Assembly (NCBI RefSeq): GCF_029854215.1
Contig: NZ_CP122961.1
Coordinates: 930,001-994,000 of the forward strand
Source of the DNA: Halomonas alkaliantarctica
GTDB lineage: Bacteria > Pseudomonadota > Gammaproteobacteria > Pseudomonadales > Halomonadaceae
DNA: 64,000 nt
Reading direction: 5' to 3'
Positions 55,711 to 64,000 of this stretch are shown here, in pieces. The notes under the pieces are model-generated. The model saw only the letters and a program-made list of their open reading frames with translations. It was not told where the DNA came from and ran no database searches. Numbering within the stretch: position 1 is the first letter of the stretch; every line of letters starts with the position of its first letter. The translations under genes were made by a program, and so were the position numbers.

Positions 55711-55737
55711 CTTGGACATTATTGAAGGATTGCTTTC

Positions 55738-56493
55738 ATGGCCAAACCTAGCGCAAAGGCTTCTCCCCTAAAACCGCTTCAAGTAAGCAAAGTGACGCAG
55801 CAAGGAAGCTTGTCCGTTCACGTGGCCGACCAGTTGGAAGCTTTGATCACCCAGGGAAAAGTCGCCGTGGGGGAGAAACTGCCCACTGAGAACAGCCTTT
55901 GTGACTCCTTTGGCGTTAGCCGCACGGTGATTCGCGAGGCGATTACGCATCTTAAATCCCTAGGTCTGGTAGAGACCCGGCGTGGCGTAGGCACCTCTGT
56001 GCTGCGCTCTTCTACGGTAGAGGCGCGGCCTGCAGAGCGCATAAACCCCACTACCGTAGAAGATATCTTGCACCTGCTGGAACTGCGGCTAACCTTAGAG
56101 CCAGCGGCGGCTGAACTGGCTGCTTTACGCTATGACGATGAAGATCGACAGCGACTCGAGGCGCAGCACATTGCCTTTAGCAATGCATATACTGCAAAAA
56201 CTCAAGCTCGCGAAGAGGATTATCTTTTTCACTTTGCGATTGCCACGGCGACCAAAAATCCCTTTTTCCAATCTTTTTACAAGCAGTGGAGCCAGAGCGT
56301 GATTCCCCGTGCAAAGCTGCTGAGTATTGATATTAACCCGATCTCTTCTGAACGCTATTTAGAGCGAGTTCAGGAAGAGCACAGCTATATTCTCGAAGCT
56401 ATTCTTTCCCGCGATGCGCAGGCTGCCCGCGAAACAATGTTTCAGCACCTTAACCGGGCTCGCAACACTTACGCCCAGTATCGAGACCAGTGA
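55738..56493 (+). CDS. GntR family transcriptional regulator, FadR/FCD subfamily
   Basis: A 251-residue regulator. The N-terminal winged helix (about 22-85) has VADQLEALITQGKVAVGEKL, PTENSLCDSFGVSRTVIREA and a basic wing ETRRGVGTSVL. The FCD effector domain (about 108-245) is all-helical with the metal-site pattern YLFHFAIATA, EEHSYILEAI and MFQHLNRAR. It is 27 bases upstream of the 2-oxoglutarate semialdehyde dehydrogenase gene and cotranscribed with it. It is the obvious candidate to bind the five operator copies; the effector is probably an aldarate or 5-keto-4-deoxyglucarate. Confidence 0.92.
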   Translation: MAKPSAKASPLKPLQVSKVTQQGSLSVHVADQLEALITQGKVAVGEKLPTENSLCDSFGVSRTVIREAITHLKSLGLVETRRGVGTSVLRSSTVEARPAERINPTTVEDILHLLELRLTLEPAAAELAALRYDDEDRQRLEAQHIAFSNAYTAKTQAREEDYLFHFAIATATKNPFFQSFYKQWSQSVIPRAKLLSIDINPISSERYLERVQEEHSYILEAILSRDAQAARETMFQHLNRARNTYAQYRDQ

Positions 56494-56520
56494 AATCACT
56501 GACAATATAAGGAGCGACCT

Positions 56521-58095
56521 ATGACGATTCGAGGCGAAATGCTGATCGGTCAACAAGCAGTAACCGGTACCCAAGCCAAGATCCAAGCGGTTAACCCCGC
56601 TACAGGCGAAAAGCTTGAACCTACCTATGTCGGGGGCAGCAGGGCACATGTTGAGCAAGCCTGTGAGCTGGCTGAAACCGCCTACGGCGTCTACCGCGAA
56701 ACATCGCTCGAAGAGCGCGCTACGTTTTTGGAAACCATCGCCAGTGAAATAGAAGCCATCGGCAGTGAGCTTATTGAGCGCGCCATGGCTGAAACGGGCC
56801 TGCCTCAAGCACGTATTGAGGGCGAGCGGGGCAGAACTTGCGGGCAACTGCGGTTGTTCGCTTCAGTCGTACGTGCCGGTGAGTGGCTCGATGTTCGCAT
56901 TGACCCAGCCATGCCGGATCGCCAGCCGCTGCCCCGTGCCGATCTGCGTCAGCGCCATATCGCCCTGGGGCCTGTTGCTGTATTCGGCGCCAGCAACTTT
57001 CCTTTGGCGTTCTCAGTCGCTGGGGGCGATACCGCTTCGGCCTTAGCAGCTGGCTGCCCGGTAGTGGTTAAAGGCCACTCAGCGCACCCAGGCACCTCAG
57101 AGTTGGTAGGACAGGCGATCCAAAAAGCCGTGAAAGCCTGCAACTTACCGGAAGGCGTTTTCTCACTGTTGTTTGGTGCTGGTAACGAAATCGGCCAGGC
57201 GCTGGTCGATGATCCGCGTATTCAAGCCGTTGGTTTCACCGGCTCGCGCAGCGGCGGTATGGCGCTAATGAAAACGGCCCAAGCGCGGCCTCAGCCGATA
57301 CCCGTTTACGCTGAGATGAGCAGCATTAACCCCGTCTTCTTGCTACCGGCAGCGCTAAAAGCGCGCGGTAAAGACTTGGGCGAGGCTTTTGTCGGTTCGC
57401 TCAATATGGGCGCGGGCCAGTTCTGCACCAACCCCGGTCTAGTAATCGCCGTAAAAGGCCCGGAGCTGGACGCCTTCATCGAGGCCGCGCGTGTTGCAGT
57501 GGAAAACAGCGGTGCGCAGACAATGCTGACGCCGGGTATTCACCGCGCTTATCAAGAGGGCGTAGCCAGCCTTAGCAGTGCCGACAAGGTGCGTGAAATC
57601 GCCCGTGGCCAAACCGGTAGTGACTATCAGTGCCAGACAGGCCTGTTTGCTGCCTCCGCAAGCGATTTCCTCGCATCAGAAGCGCTGCAGGCGGAAGTGT
57701 TCGGCGCCACCTCGCTGGTTGTTGAGTGCGACGATGCGGCGGAAGTAAAACGTGTTGCTGAACAGCTTGAGGGGCAGCTCACCGCTACGTTGCATATGGA
57801 CGACGCCGACCTGGATGCCGCTAAAGCACTGCTACCCATCCTAGAGCGTAAAGCAGGCCGTATTCTCGCCAATGGTTGGCCCACCGGTGTTGAGGTTTGT
57901 CACGCCATGGTGCACGGCGGACCGTTCCCGGCAACGTCTGATTCCCGCACCACCTCAGTCGGTTCGGCAGCTATTCACCGCTTCTTACGGCCGGTTTGTT
58001 ACCAGTCCCTGCCTGAAGGCTTGTTGCCCGATGCGCTTAAAGAGGGTAACCCGCTGAAGGTATCGCGGTTAGTCGACGGTAAGCGCGAACTTTAA
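56521..58095 (+). CDS. 2-oxoglutarate semialdehyde (2,5-dioxovalerate) dehydrogenase
   Basis: A 524-residue aldehyde dehydrogenase of the bacterial KGSADH type. It oxidises the KdgD product to 2-oxoglutarate and so connects aldarates to the TCA cycle. It shows [20 protein letters not shown] and [15 protein letters not shown] for cofactor binding, [10 protein letters not shown], general-base Glu in [11 protein letters not shown] and catalytic Cys near residue 302 in [17 protein letters not shown] precedes the ATG. The gene follows the FCD regulator in one operon and ends before a strong terminator. Confidence 0.94.
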   Translation: MTIRGEMLIGQQAVTGTQAKIQAVNPATGEKLEPTYVGGSRAHVEQACELAETAYGVYRETSLEERATFLETIASEIEAIGSELIERAMAETGLPQARIEGERGRTCGQLRLFASVVRAGEWLDVRIDPAMPDRQPLPRADLRQRHIALGPVAVFGASNFPLAFSVAGGDTASALAAGCPVVVKGHSAHPGTSELVGQAIQKAVKACNLPEGVFSLLFGAGNEIGQALVDDPRIQAVGFTGSRSGGMALMKTAQARPQPIPVYAEMSSINPVFLLPAALKARGKDLGEAFVGSLNMGAGQFCTNPGLVIAVKGPELDAFIEAARVAVENSGAQTMLTPGIHRAYQEGVASLSSADKVREIARGQTGSDYQCQTGLFAASASDFLASEALQAEVFGATSLVVECDDAAEVKRVAEQLEGQLTATLHMDDADLDAAKALLPILERKAGRILANGWPTGVEVCHAMVHGGPFPATSDSRTTSVGSAAIHRFLRPVCYQSLPEGLLPDALKEGNPLKVSRLVDGKREL

Positions 58096-58130
58096 TTAAT
58101 GGGTTGTTGTGCTAAATAATTGTATTCTTT

Positions 58131-58153
58131 AGCGGCCTTCGGGCCGCTTTTTT
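58131..58153 (+). terminator. Intrinsic terminator of regulator-KGSADH operon
   Basis: AGCGGCC-TTCG-GGCCGCT followed by a T-run: a seven-pair stem with a stable UUCG tetraloop, 35 bases after the stop. Confidence 0.93.
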
Positions 58154-58290
58154 ATGCGCTTCGCTTGAGGGCTGATTCAAAAACTGTCTAGACTAATCGG
58201 CATGGTTCTAACACTTACTGGGCCAACTTAGCACGTCGGGTCAGGGCAAATACTCACGTGTACACAAGCAACTAATTGGAGAGCATGCCC

Positions 58291-59796
58291 ATGGAGACCC
58301 TCGAAGTACTTATTGCCCCGCTGCGCGATGGTCTCTATACCATCATGATGCCGGTCAGTAACTTTATTTGGAGCTACATTCTTGTTTATCTGCTGCTAGG
58401 CGCTGGCCTGCTGTTTACCATTATGACTCGGGGTATGCAGTTTCGTCTGTTCAGGCATATGGCCTATGTGACGTTCAGCGCTCGCGGTGCCGGGGATGGC
58501 ATTAGCGGCTTTCAGGCGTTTGCCACCTCCATGGCGGCAAGGGTCGGCACCGGTAATTTAGCTGGGGTGGCGCTGGCACTGTGGATTGGTGGGCCGGGAG
58601 CAATTTTTTGGATGTGGGTCACAGCATTGCTTGGTTTTGCCACGGCGTTTATCGAATCGACCCTGGCCCAGGTCTATAAGCATCGCAACGAGGATGGCGT
58701 ATTTCGTGGTGGGCCAGCCTACTACATCGAACGCTGCCTGGGGTGGCGCTGGCTCGGTGCGCTGTTTGCGGTGTTTCTGATCATTGCTTACGGCTTAGCG
58801 TTTAACGCCGCCCAATCCAATACCATCGCGCAAGGTATGAACGGCGCCTTCGGCATACCCAACTGGCTCACCGGGGTGGTGATTGCCATCTTGGCGGGCG
58901 TGGTTATTTATGGCGGCCTCAAATCGGTGGCGCGCACCGCCGAGAAGATTGTCCCGGCAATGGCGATTGCTTATTTACTAGTCGCGCTATGGATCCTGGT
59001 AAATAACCTTTCTGCCGTCCCCGATATGCTCTCGCTGATTGTGATGAGTGCCTTTGGCCTTGGCCCTGCGGTGGGTGGTGCTGCCGGCTATGCGATTAAA
59101 GCGGCGATGGAAAATGGCGTCAAGCGCGGCCTGTTTTCCAACGAGGCGGGCATGGGTTCAACGCCTAACGCGGCGGCCCAAGCGACGGTCAAACACCCGG
59201 CGGCCCAAGGGCTGGTGCAGTCATTCGGTGTGTTCGTCGATACCATTGTGATTTGTAGCTGCACGGCGGTGGTGATTCTGCTCTCCGGCGTTTACGAACG
59301 GCTGATGTCGGAGTCTCCGGGAGACAGCATCGAAGGCATTCAGCTTACTCAGGATGCCATGGTTGACCACTTAGGCGGCTTTGGGGAAATCTTTATCGCC
59401 TTGGCGATTCTGTTTTTTGCGTTCACCTCCATTTTGGCCAACTTCTCGTTCTCATCGGTGAATATCGAATTCCTGTTCCGCCGCCACGCCAAGAAAGCGG
59501 TCAGCGTATTCAAGGTGATTATCATCGCTATGGTGCTGCTGGGTTCCGTCGCTGAACTGAGCGTAGTCTGGGACTTTGCTGACCTGGCCATGGGGCTAAT
59601 GGCAACCACCAACTTATTCGCCATTTTGATCATGGGGCCAATTGCCGTAGCCGTGCTGAAAGATTATGAGCGCCAGCGCCGTGACGGTATCAAAGAGCCG
59701 ATATTTGACCCGGCCATTCTTAAACGCCCCGAGCTGGTGGATGCGGATGTGTGGCCGGTGAAAGAAGCAAAAGAAACAGAAGCAAAAGAGGAGTAG
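58291..59796 (+). CDS. Alanine/sodium symporter, AGCS family
   Basis: A 501-residue amino-acid:cation symporter with about eleven helices. Family signatures include GGDGISGFQAFATSMAARVG-like GISGFQAFATSMAARVGTGN near the N-terminus, GGPGAIFWMWVTALLGFATA, and NGVKRGLFSNEAGMGSTPNA in the middle. It imports alanine or glycine with Na+, as expected for a salt-adapted cell. ATG 58291 is preferred (GGAG 9 bases upstream); ATG 58285 is possible. It is convergent with the MocR gene, only 4 bases between stops. Confidence 0.93.
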   Translation: METLEVLIAPLRDGLYTIMMPVSNFIWSYILVYLLLGAGLLFTIMTRGMQFRLFRHMAYVTFSARGAGDGISGFQAFATSMAARVGTGNLAGVALALWIGGPGAIFWMWVTALLGFATAFIESTLAQVYKHRNEDGVFRGGPAYYIERCLGWRWLGALFAVFLIIAYGLAFNAAQSNTIAQGMNGAFGIPNWLTGVVIAILAGVVIYGGLKSVARTAEKIVPAMAIAYLLVALWILVNNLSAVPDMLSLIVMSAFGLGPAVGGAAGYAIKAAMENGVKRGLFSNEAGMGSTPNAAAQATVKHPAAQGLVQSFGVFVDTIVICSCTAVVILLSGVYERLMSESPGDSIEGIQLTQDAMVDHLGGFGEIFIALAILFFAFTSILANFSFSSVNIEFLFRRHAKKAVSVFKVIIIAMVLLGSVAELSVVWDFADLAMGLMATTNLFAILIMGPIAVAVLKDYERQRRDGIKEPIFDPAILKRPELVDADVWPVKEAKETEAKEE

Positions 59797-59800
59797 GGGG

Positions 59801-61189
59801 TTAACTGGCTGCTTCAATAAACGCCTTCGCCCTGGGATCCTGCATATAGGCAACGTTGAGCCGGAGCCAGGGCGTTGGTTGATGATCGGCGAAAAACAGA
59901 TGCCCTGGCGATAGCGTGATTTCCCACCGGTTACTCAACTCGCTCAGAGTTTCGGGCGGAATGGCTGCCGGTGGTTTTGCCCAAACAAACATCCCACCAG
60001 CCGGATGGGTATACACCTCCCAACCGGCATTTTTCAGCATCGTTAGCGCCAATGCCATTTGATTGGCGAGCTTGGTGCGCAGCCGTTCGGTAAGTTTTCG
60101 GTAGCTGCCGTTTTGCAGCATGGTAGTGATTACCTGCTCGGCGAACCGTGAAGCGGAGATGCTGGTCAACATCTTGATATCTACAAAGCGCTGCACCCAA
60201 TCCATGGGGGCGGCGACAAAGCCTACCCGTAGCGAAGAGGAGAGGCTTTTCGAAAAGCTGCCTAGGTAGAACACCCGACTTAAACTGTCTAGCGCTGCCA
60301 AGCGAGTGGTGGGAGTGTGCTGAAAATCCGCGTAGATATCGTCTTCAATAATCTGAAAATCGTGTTGTTCGGCAAGCTGTAACACTCGGTGAGCCACCGC
60401 TGGGGTGAGCGTGCTGCCCGTGGGGTTGTGAAAAACGCTGTTGATGTAGAACAGCTTTGGGCGGTGCTCGGCCAACAACGCCTCCAAGCGCTCAATATCA
60501 GGCCCATCGGCTAATCGCGGCACGCCAATCACGCGGATTCGCTGTAAGTGCAGCAGGCCGAACAGATTGTAATAGCCCGGTGATTCCACAAACACCACAT
60601 CGCCGGGCTCAAGCAGCATCCGCACCAATAAATCCAGCGAATGGCTGCCGCCACCGGTCATCACAATCTGCTGGGCGTCCGCAGTAATCGCCAGTGGGCG
60701 TAGGCGTTCCTGGATTAAATCGCGTAAATCCTGCGGCCCTTGCGGGGTACTGTACTCGAAAATTCCCGAACGGCTTTTACGTGCCACTTGGCGGATGGCG
60801 TGAGTGAGGTCATCGCCTTCGCGCCAATCACTGGGCAGCCAGCCGCAGCCCAGCTTGAGCGTGTGCTCATTGGCACTGAAAAGCCCCCATAGCCCGTTGG
60901 TGACCTCTTCTAATCCGCTCGAAGCTGCTGATTGTGATACCAGTGCTGCTGCGCTATCCGCCACATAAAAACCTAAACCGGGTCGTGAGCGCACTAAGCC
61001 AGAAGCCACAAGCCGTTCGTAGGCTTCAATCACCGCATTACGGCTGATGTGGTGGGTGGCGGCTAAGCGACGAATAGAGGGTAAGCGACGACCACCGCCC
61101 GCACCGTGCCCGGCAATCCAAGCGCGAATGCCTGCTTCGAGCTGCTGAGCGATGGGCGTTGTGGCGTTCCGATTAACCTCTAGTTTCAT
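59801..61189 (-). CDS. MocR-type regulator (GntR wHTH fused to aminotransferase domain)
   Basis: A 462-residue PdxR/MocR regulator. The N-terminal winged helix (about 10-78) has RRLPSIRRLAATHHISRNAV and a linker leads to a fold-type I aminotransferase domain with HNPTGS near 255, EDDIY near 281 and the PLP Lys near 314 in SFSKSLSSSLRVGF. The longer frame starts at TTG; ATG 61189 with AGGG upstream is preferred. Divergent from an MFS exporter gene, which it most likely controls through the inverted repeats between them. Confidence 0.92.
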   Translation of the reverse strand: MKLEVNRNATTPIAQQLEAGIRAWIAGHGAGGGRRLPSIRRLAATHHISRNAVIEAYERLVASGLVRSRPGLGFYVADSAAALVSQSAASSGLEEVTNGLWGLFSANEHTLKLGCGWLPSDWREGDDLTHAIRQVARKSRSGIFEYSTPQGPQDLRDLIQERLRPLAITADAQQIVMTGGGSHSLDLLVRMLLEPGDVVFVESPGYYNLFGLLHLQRIRVIGVPRLADGPDIERLEALLAEHRPKLFYINSVFHNPTGSTLTPAVAHRVLQLAEQHDFQIIEDDIYADFQHTPTTRLAALDSLSRVFYLGSFSKSLSSSLRVGFVAAPMDWVQRFVDIKMLTSISASRFAEQVITTMLQNGSYRKLTERLRTKLANQMALALTMLKNAGWEVYTHPAGGMFVWAKPPAAIPPETLSELSNRWEITLSPGHLFFADHQPTPWLRLNVAYMQDPRAKAFIEAAS

Positions 61190-61209
61190 AACGTGCCCTA
61201 TGGCTTTCA

Positions 61210-61280
61210 ACTGTTCACTAAAAAGGCGGAACAGTGTCTGGAAAGTGGAGGTTAAGTGTACCTTACCGCTGGACGGTAAG
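61210..61280. promoter_or_regulatory. Two inverted repeats between MocR and MFS genes
   Basis: ACTGTTC-N12-GAACAGT (61210-61235) and CTTACC-N7-GGTAAG (61262-61280) lie in the 137-bp divergent promoter region. They are candidate MocR operators. The CTTACC repeat is closer to the MFS gene. Confidence 0.5.
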
Positions 61281-61326
61281 CGTGCGAGCTTAGTAGCTCA
61301 ATGACTTACATCTTCAGGATTTCGCC

Positions 61327-62496
61327 ATGAGCTACTCGATTAATCACGCGGTCAATAGACGAAGCGCTGCCTGCTTGGCCTTTGCGCTATGTACGATTAC
61401 CACGGCGGTTAATTTACAGGCTCCACTTTACGATGCGCTGGCGGCGCGGGATGGTTTGGGCGTTGGTGCCACCAGCATTGCCTTTGCCTGCTATGTGGTG
61501 GGCATTATACCGGTGTTGCTGGGGTTAAATGGCTTGGCCGATCGGGTAGGACGCAAGCCATTAATAATGACTGCACTGCTGTTATGCCTCTTGGCGACCG
61601 GGATCACCCTGATAGCGCCCGGTTTGCTGGCGCTGGGTGTTGCTCGCTTTCTGCTGGGTATTAGTACGGGGTTAACGTCTGCGGTGGCTCCCGCTTATAT
61701 GCAGATGTTGTTGGGGGGGCAGGATACCCGTGTGGCGACTAACTACGTAACGGCCAGTACCGCGCTCGGGTTTGGGTTAGGGGCCGCGGTGACGAGCCTG
61801 TTTGTTTTCCACACACCAAGCGTATCGCCACCCAGCCTGTGGATTTATTTGGCTACCGCTTCGCTGGCGCTGGTGGGAGTCAAAACACTTAAAGATCGTG
61901 CACCGAGCGCCACTAAACGTCCTATGCTGCGTTTGCCCAGCTATCCCCAAGGAACTATCTCCTATGGGTTGGCGATTTTGTTGGCCTGGGCGTTGGTGGG
62001 GCTAGTGATTGCGATTCTGCCCTCGGCATTGAGCCAACACGGTTTGTCCGCCTGGAGTGGCTTCGCCACCTTCGGTATCTGCAGCTGCGGGGTGCTGTTT
62101 CAGCCTTGGGCGAGAAGGCTTGCGCCGCGCAGCGCTACCCAACTGGGGCTGGTGATTTTGCCGATTGCTTATGGGTTGATCGCCTGGGGCGCTGTTCACG
62201 GCAATCTTGTGGCGGTGTTACTGGGCACGGTGGCTGCCAGCAGCGCCTGCTATGGGTTTATCTACCTGGGGGGATTAAGCGGCGTGTTGGCGATTGCGGA
62301 TACCTCGGCTAGCCAACAAGCCACCCAAGCCAGCGCGGGCTATTTTTTGATGGCCTATCTGGGCTTCAGTATTCCGGTGATCACTACTGGGGTACTCATT
62401 GATGCGGTAGGGCATACCTTGGCGTTAGCGCTATTTGGCCTTGCGCTGCTGTTTGGCGTGATCGCCACGTTAGTTCTATTGCGCAAGGCTCGGTAA
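61327..62496 (+). CDS. MFS transporter
   Basis: A 389-residue major facilitator with twelve hydrophobic segments. Motif A between helices 2 and 3 reads GLADRVGRKPL. The general layout resembles small-molecule exporters rather than sugar importers. Its substrate is unknown; divergence from a MocR regulator, whose ligands are often amino compounds or pyridoxal derivatives, hints at amine or amino-acid efflux. Its stop is 15 bases before the convergent CDF gene's stop. Confidence 0.88.
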   Translation: MSYSINHAVNRRSAACLAFALCTITTAVNLQAPLYDALAARDGLGVGATSIAFACYVVGIIPVLLGLNGLADRVGRKPLIMTALLLCLLATGITLIAPGLLALGVARFLLGISTGLTSAVAPAYMQMLLGGQDTRVATNYVTASTALGFGLGAAVTSLFVFHTPSVSPPSLWIYLATASLALVGVKTLKDRAPSATKRPMLRLPSYPQGTISYGLAILLAWALVGLVIAILPSALSQHGLSAWSGFATFGICSCGVLFQPWARRLAPRSATQLGLVILPIAYGLIAWGAVHGNLVAVLLGTVAASSACYGFIYLGGLSGVLAIADTSASQQATQASAGYFLMAYLGFSIPVITTGVLIDAVGHTLALALFGLALLFGVIATLVLLRKAR

Positions 62497-62510
62497 TTTT
62501 GACAACCGAT

Positions 62511-63443
62511 CTATGGTTGCTTCTCTACCAAGAGCCCACAGGAGGGCGCGGCCCAGCGTGTATTGGTGGTAAACACTACGTCACATACCACGGGAGAATA
62601 GTAGCGGCGCACCTCGTCATCGACGCGTGCCCTGAGTAAATCCTGGCTGGTGACCGAAATGTCGGATGCTTCTGGCAGTACCACATGCACCATCACATAC
62701 AGCAGGCGCCCAGGGCGAACCATGCGCACGCGCACTTCTTGGGTGTCGATATCTGCCAGGGCACTCGCCACGGCTTGGCGAACGGGCACCGCGATAACTT
62801 CTTCTGGAGTTTTGTTGAGCAGCTCCTTCAATGCTTGGGAGGCCATCCGCACCGGCACGCCCAAACATAGCACCACCACAGCAATGACCAACACTGAATC
62901 CACGTAGGGCAGAATCGCCTGCCAGCCTAGGCGCTCAAACAGCATCACCAGGCAGAAGGCGGCGAGTACAGCGGCAGAAATGACGCTGTTGACTAACCAG
63001 TTGAGTTTGTCTGCCGCTACCAGTGGGCTGCTTACGTGGCGCTGGCTGCGGTGCATCACCCAGGCGGTGAGTGAACAAGCCGCGGTGGCGAATAGCGCGT
63101 ACAGCACCGCCAAGCCCGCCGCGATCTCACGGCCGCCGGTGAGAAGGGCGGCAATGGCATCGACCAAGGCAAAAATAGACACGCCTAAAATAAGCAGCCC
63201 TTTGCACAGGTTCACCAGCGACTCAAAATAGCTATAGCCGAACGGATAAGATTCGCTATCGGGGCGGCTGGCTAACTTGCTCACTTTGATGGTCACCAGG
63301 GCAACGCTGAAATAGATCAGATTGAAAAGCCCATCCAACAGGATCGCTTGGGAGTTGGAGGCGAGTGTAGCTACGATGCCTGCACAACCAATCAGCAGCG
63401 CCATAAAGGCTGAAAACGCTAAAGTACTCGATTCTGTCTTCAC
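62511..63443 (-). CDS. Cation diffusion facilitator (CDF) family transporter
   Basis: A 310-residue membrane protein with the six-helix CDF core and a C-terminal cytoplasmic ferredoxin-like domain (VRVRMVRPGRLLYVMVHVVL). It has the family's FGYSYFESLVNL stretch after helix 2. The usual metal residues are altered: helix 2 has DGLFN (D-x-x-x-N instead of H/D-x-x-x-D), and no His precedes the helix-5 Asp in PYVDSVLV. This may shift metal choice away from Zn2+. The start codon is GTG. Transcribed alone. Confidence 0.86.
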   Translation of the reverse strand: MKTESSTLAFSAFMALLIGCAGIVATLASNSQAILLDGLFNLIYFSVALVTIKVSKLASRPDSESYPFGYSYFESLVNLCKGLLILGVSIFALVDAIAALLTGGREIAAGLAVLYALFATAACSLTAWVMHRSQRHVSSPLVAADKLNWLVNSVISAAVLAAFCLVMLFERLGWQAILPYVDSVLVIAVVVLCLGVPVRMASQALKELLNKTPEEVIAVPVRQAVASALADIDTQEVRVRMVRPGRLLYVMVHVVLPEASDISVTSQDLLRARVDDEVRRYYSPVVCDVVFTTNTRWAAPSCGLLVEKQP

Positions 63444-63590
63444 AAAGGTTTCTTCCGGTATACATAGTCAAAATAGCCAATAAGCATAGCAACTTTGTTA
63501 GCGAATTATCGCATGCCGGCTCATTACGCACTTTTGGAAAGCATCATAAGTTCTACTAACCTAATGAGGCGTTTGTTTGATTCACGTTAA

Positions 63591-64000
<410 letters not shown>

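Overview
The window looks like chromosomal DNA of a moderately GC-rich gammaproteobacterium, most probably a Halomonas-type marine or halophilic heterotroph. This is an inference from the mix of a hydroxyornithine siderophore locus, three tripartite tricarboxylate transporters (TTT), an aldarate pathway and close GarD, GudD, SpeG and LtaE homologues. No rRNA, tRNA, insertion sequence, phage or CRISPR array was seen.

Region 1 (1-27.3 kb) is an iron-acquisition island. Three consecutive NRPS genes, the first cut by the window edge, give the order A-T / C-A-T-C*-A-T / C-A-T-C*-A-T-TE. Specificity residues read by eye suggest Dab (partial code), Asp, an unassigned residue X, Ser, then X again. 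The C* domains carry a dual epimerization/condensation-like motif, so Asp and Ser are probably D-configured. Next come a TonB-dependent receptor, a FhuD-like binding protein, a truncated second receptor, PvdF- and PvdA-like hydroxyornithine enzymes, a PvdE-like exporter, a cytochrome b561/siderophore-interacting-protein pair and a fused FhuB-like permease. Fur-like AT-rich boxes lie in several promoters. Together they describe synthesis, export, uptake and reductive unloading of a peptide siderophore with formyl-hydroxyornithine and probably beta-hydroxyaspartate ligands.

Region 2 (27.6-36.9 kb) is mixed: an overlapping glutamate decarboxylase/AspT-type antiporter pair, an ArgO/LysE exporter, threonine aldolase, an FAD amine or amino-acid oxidase, SpeG, and a metallophosphoesterase. 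Between speG and the phosphoesterase are two related small-protein genes of 38 and 37 codons, each with a strong ribosome-binding site and its own intrinsic terminator.

Region 3 (36.9-58.2 kb) is an aldarate catabolic regulon: two glucarate dehydratases, galactarate dehydratase, KdgD, 2-oxoglutarate semialdehyde dehydrogenase, three complete TTT systems, an Ldh2-type dehydrogenase, a thiamine-diphosphate enzyme, a NIPSNAP protein and a GntR/FCD regulator. Five copies of one 18-bp operator lie upstream of three catabolic operons, the NIPSNAP gene and the regulator itself. At the three catabolic promoters an ACTTTGGT element starts exactly 62 bp before the operator.

Region 4 (58.3-64 kb) holds an alanine/sodium symporter, a MocR-type regulator divergent from an MFS transporter, a CDF cation transporter and the start of an alpha/beta hydrolase that runs off the window.
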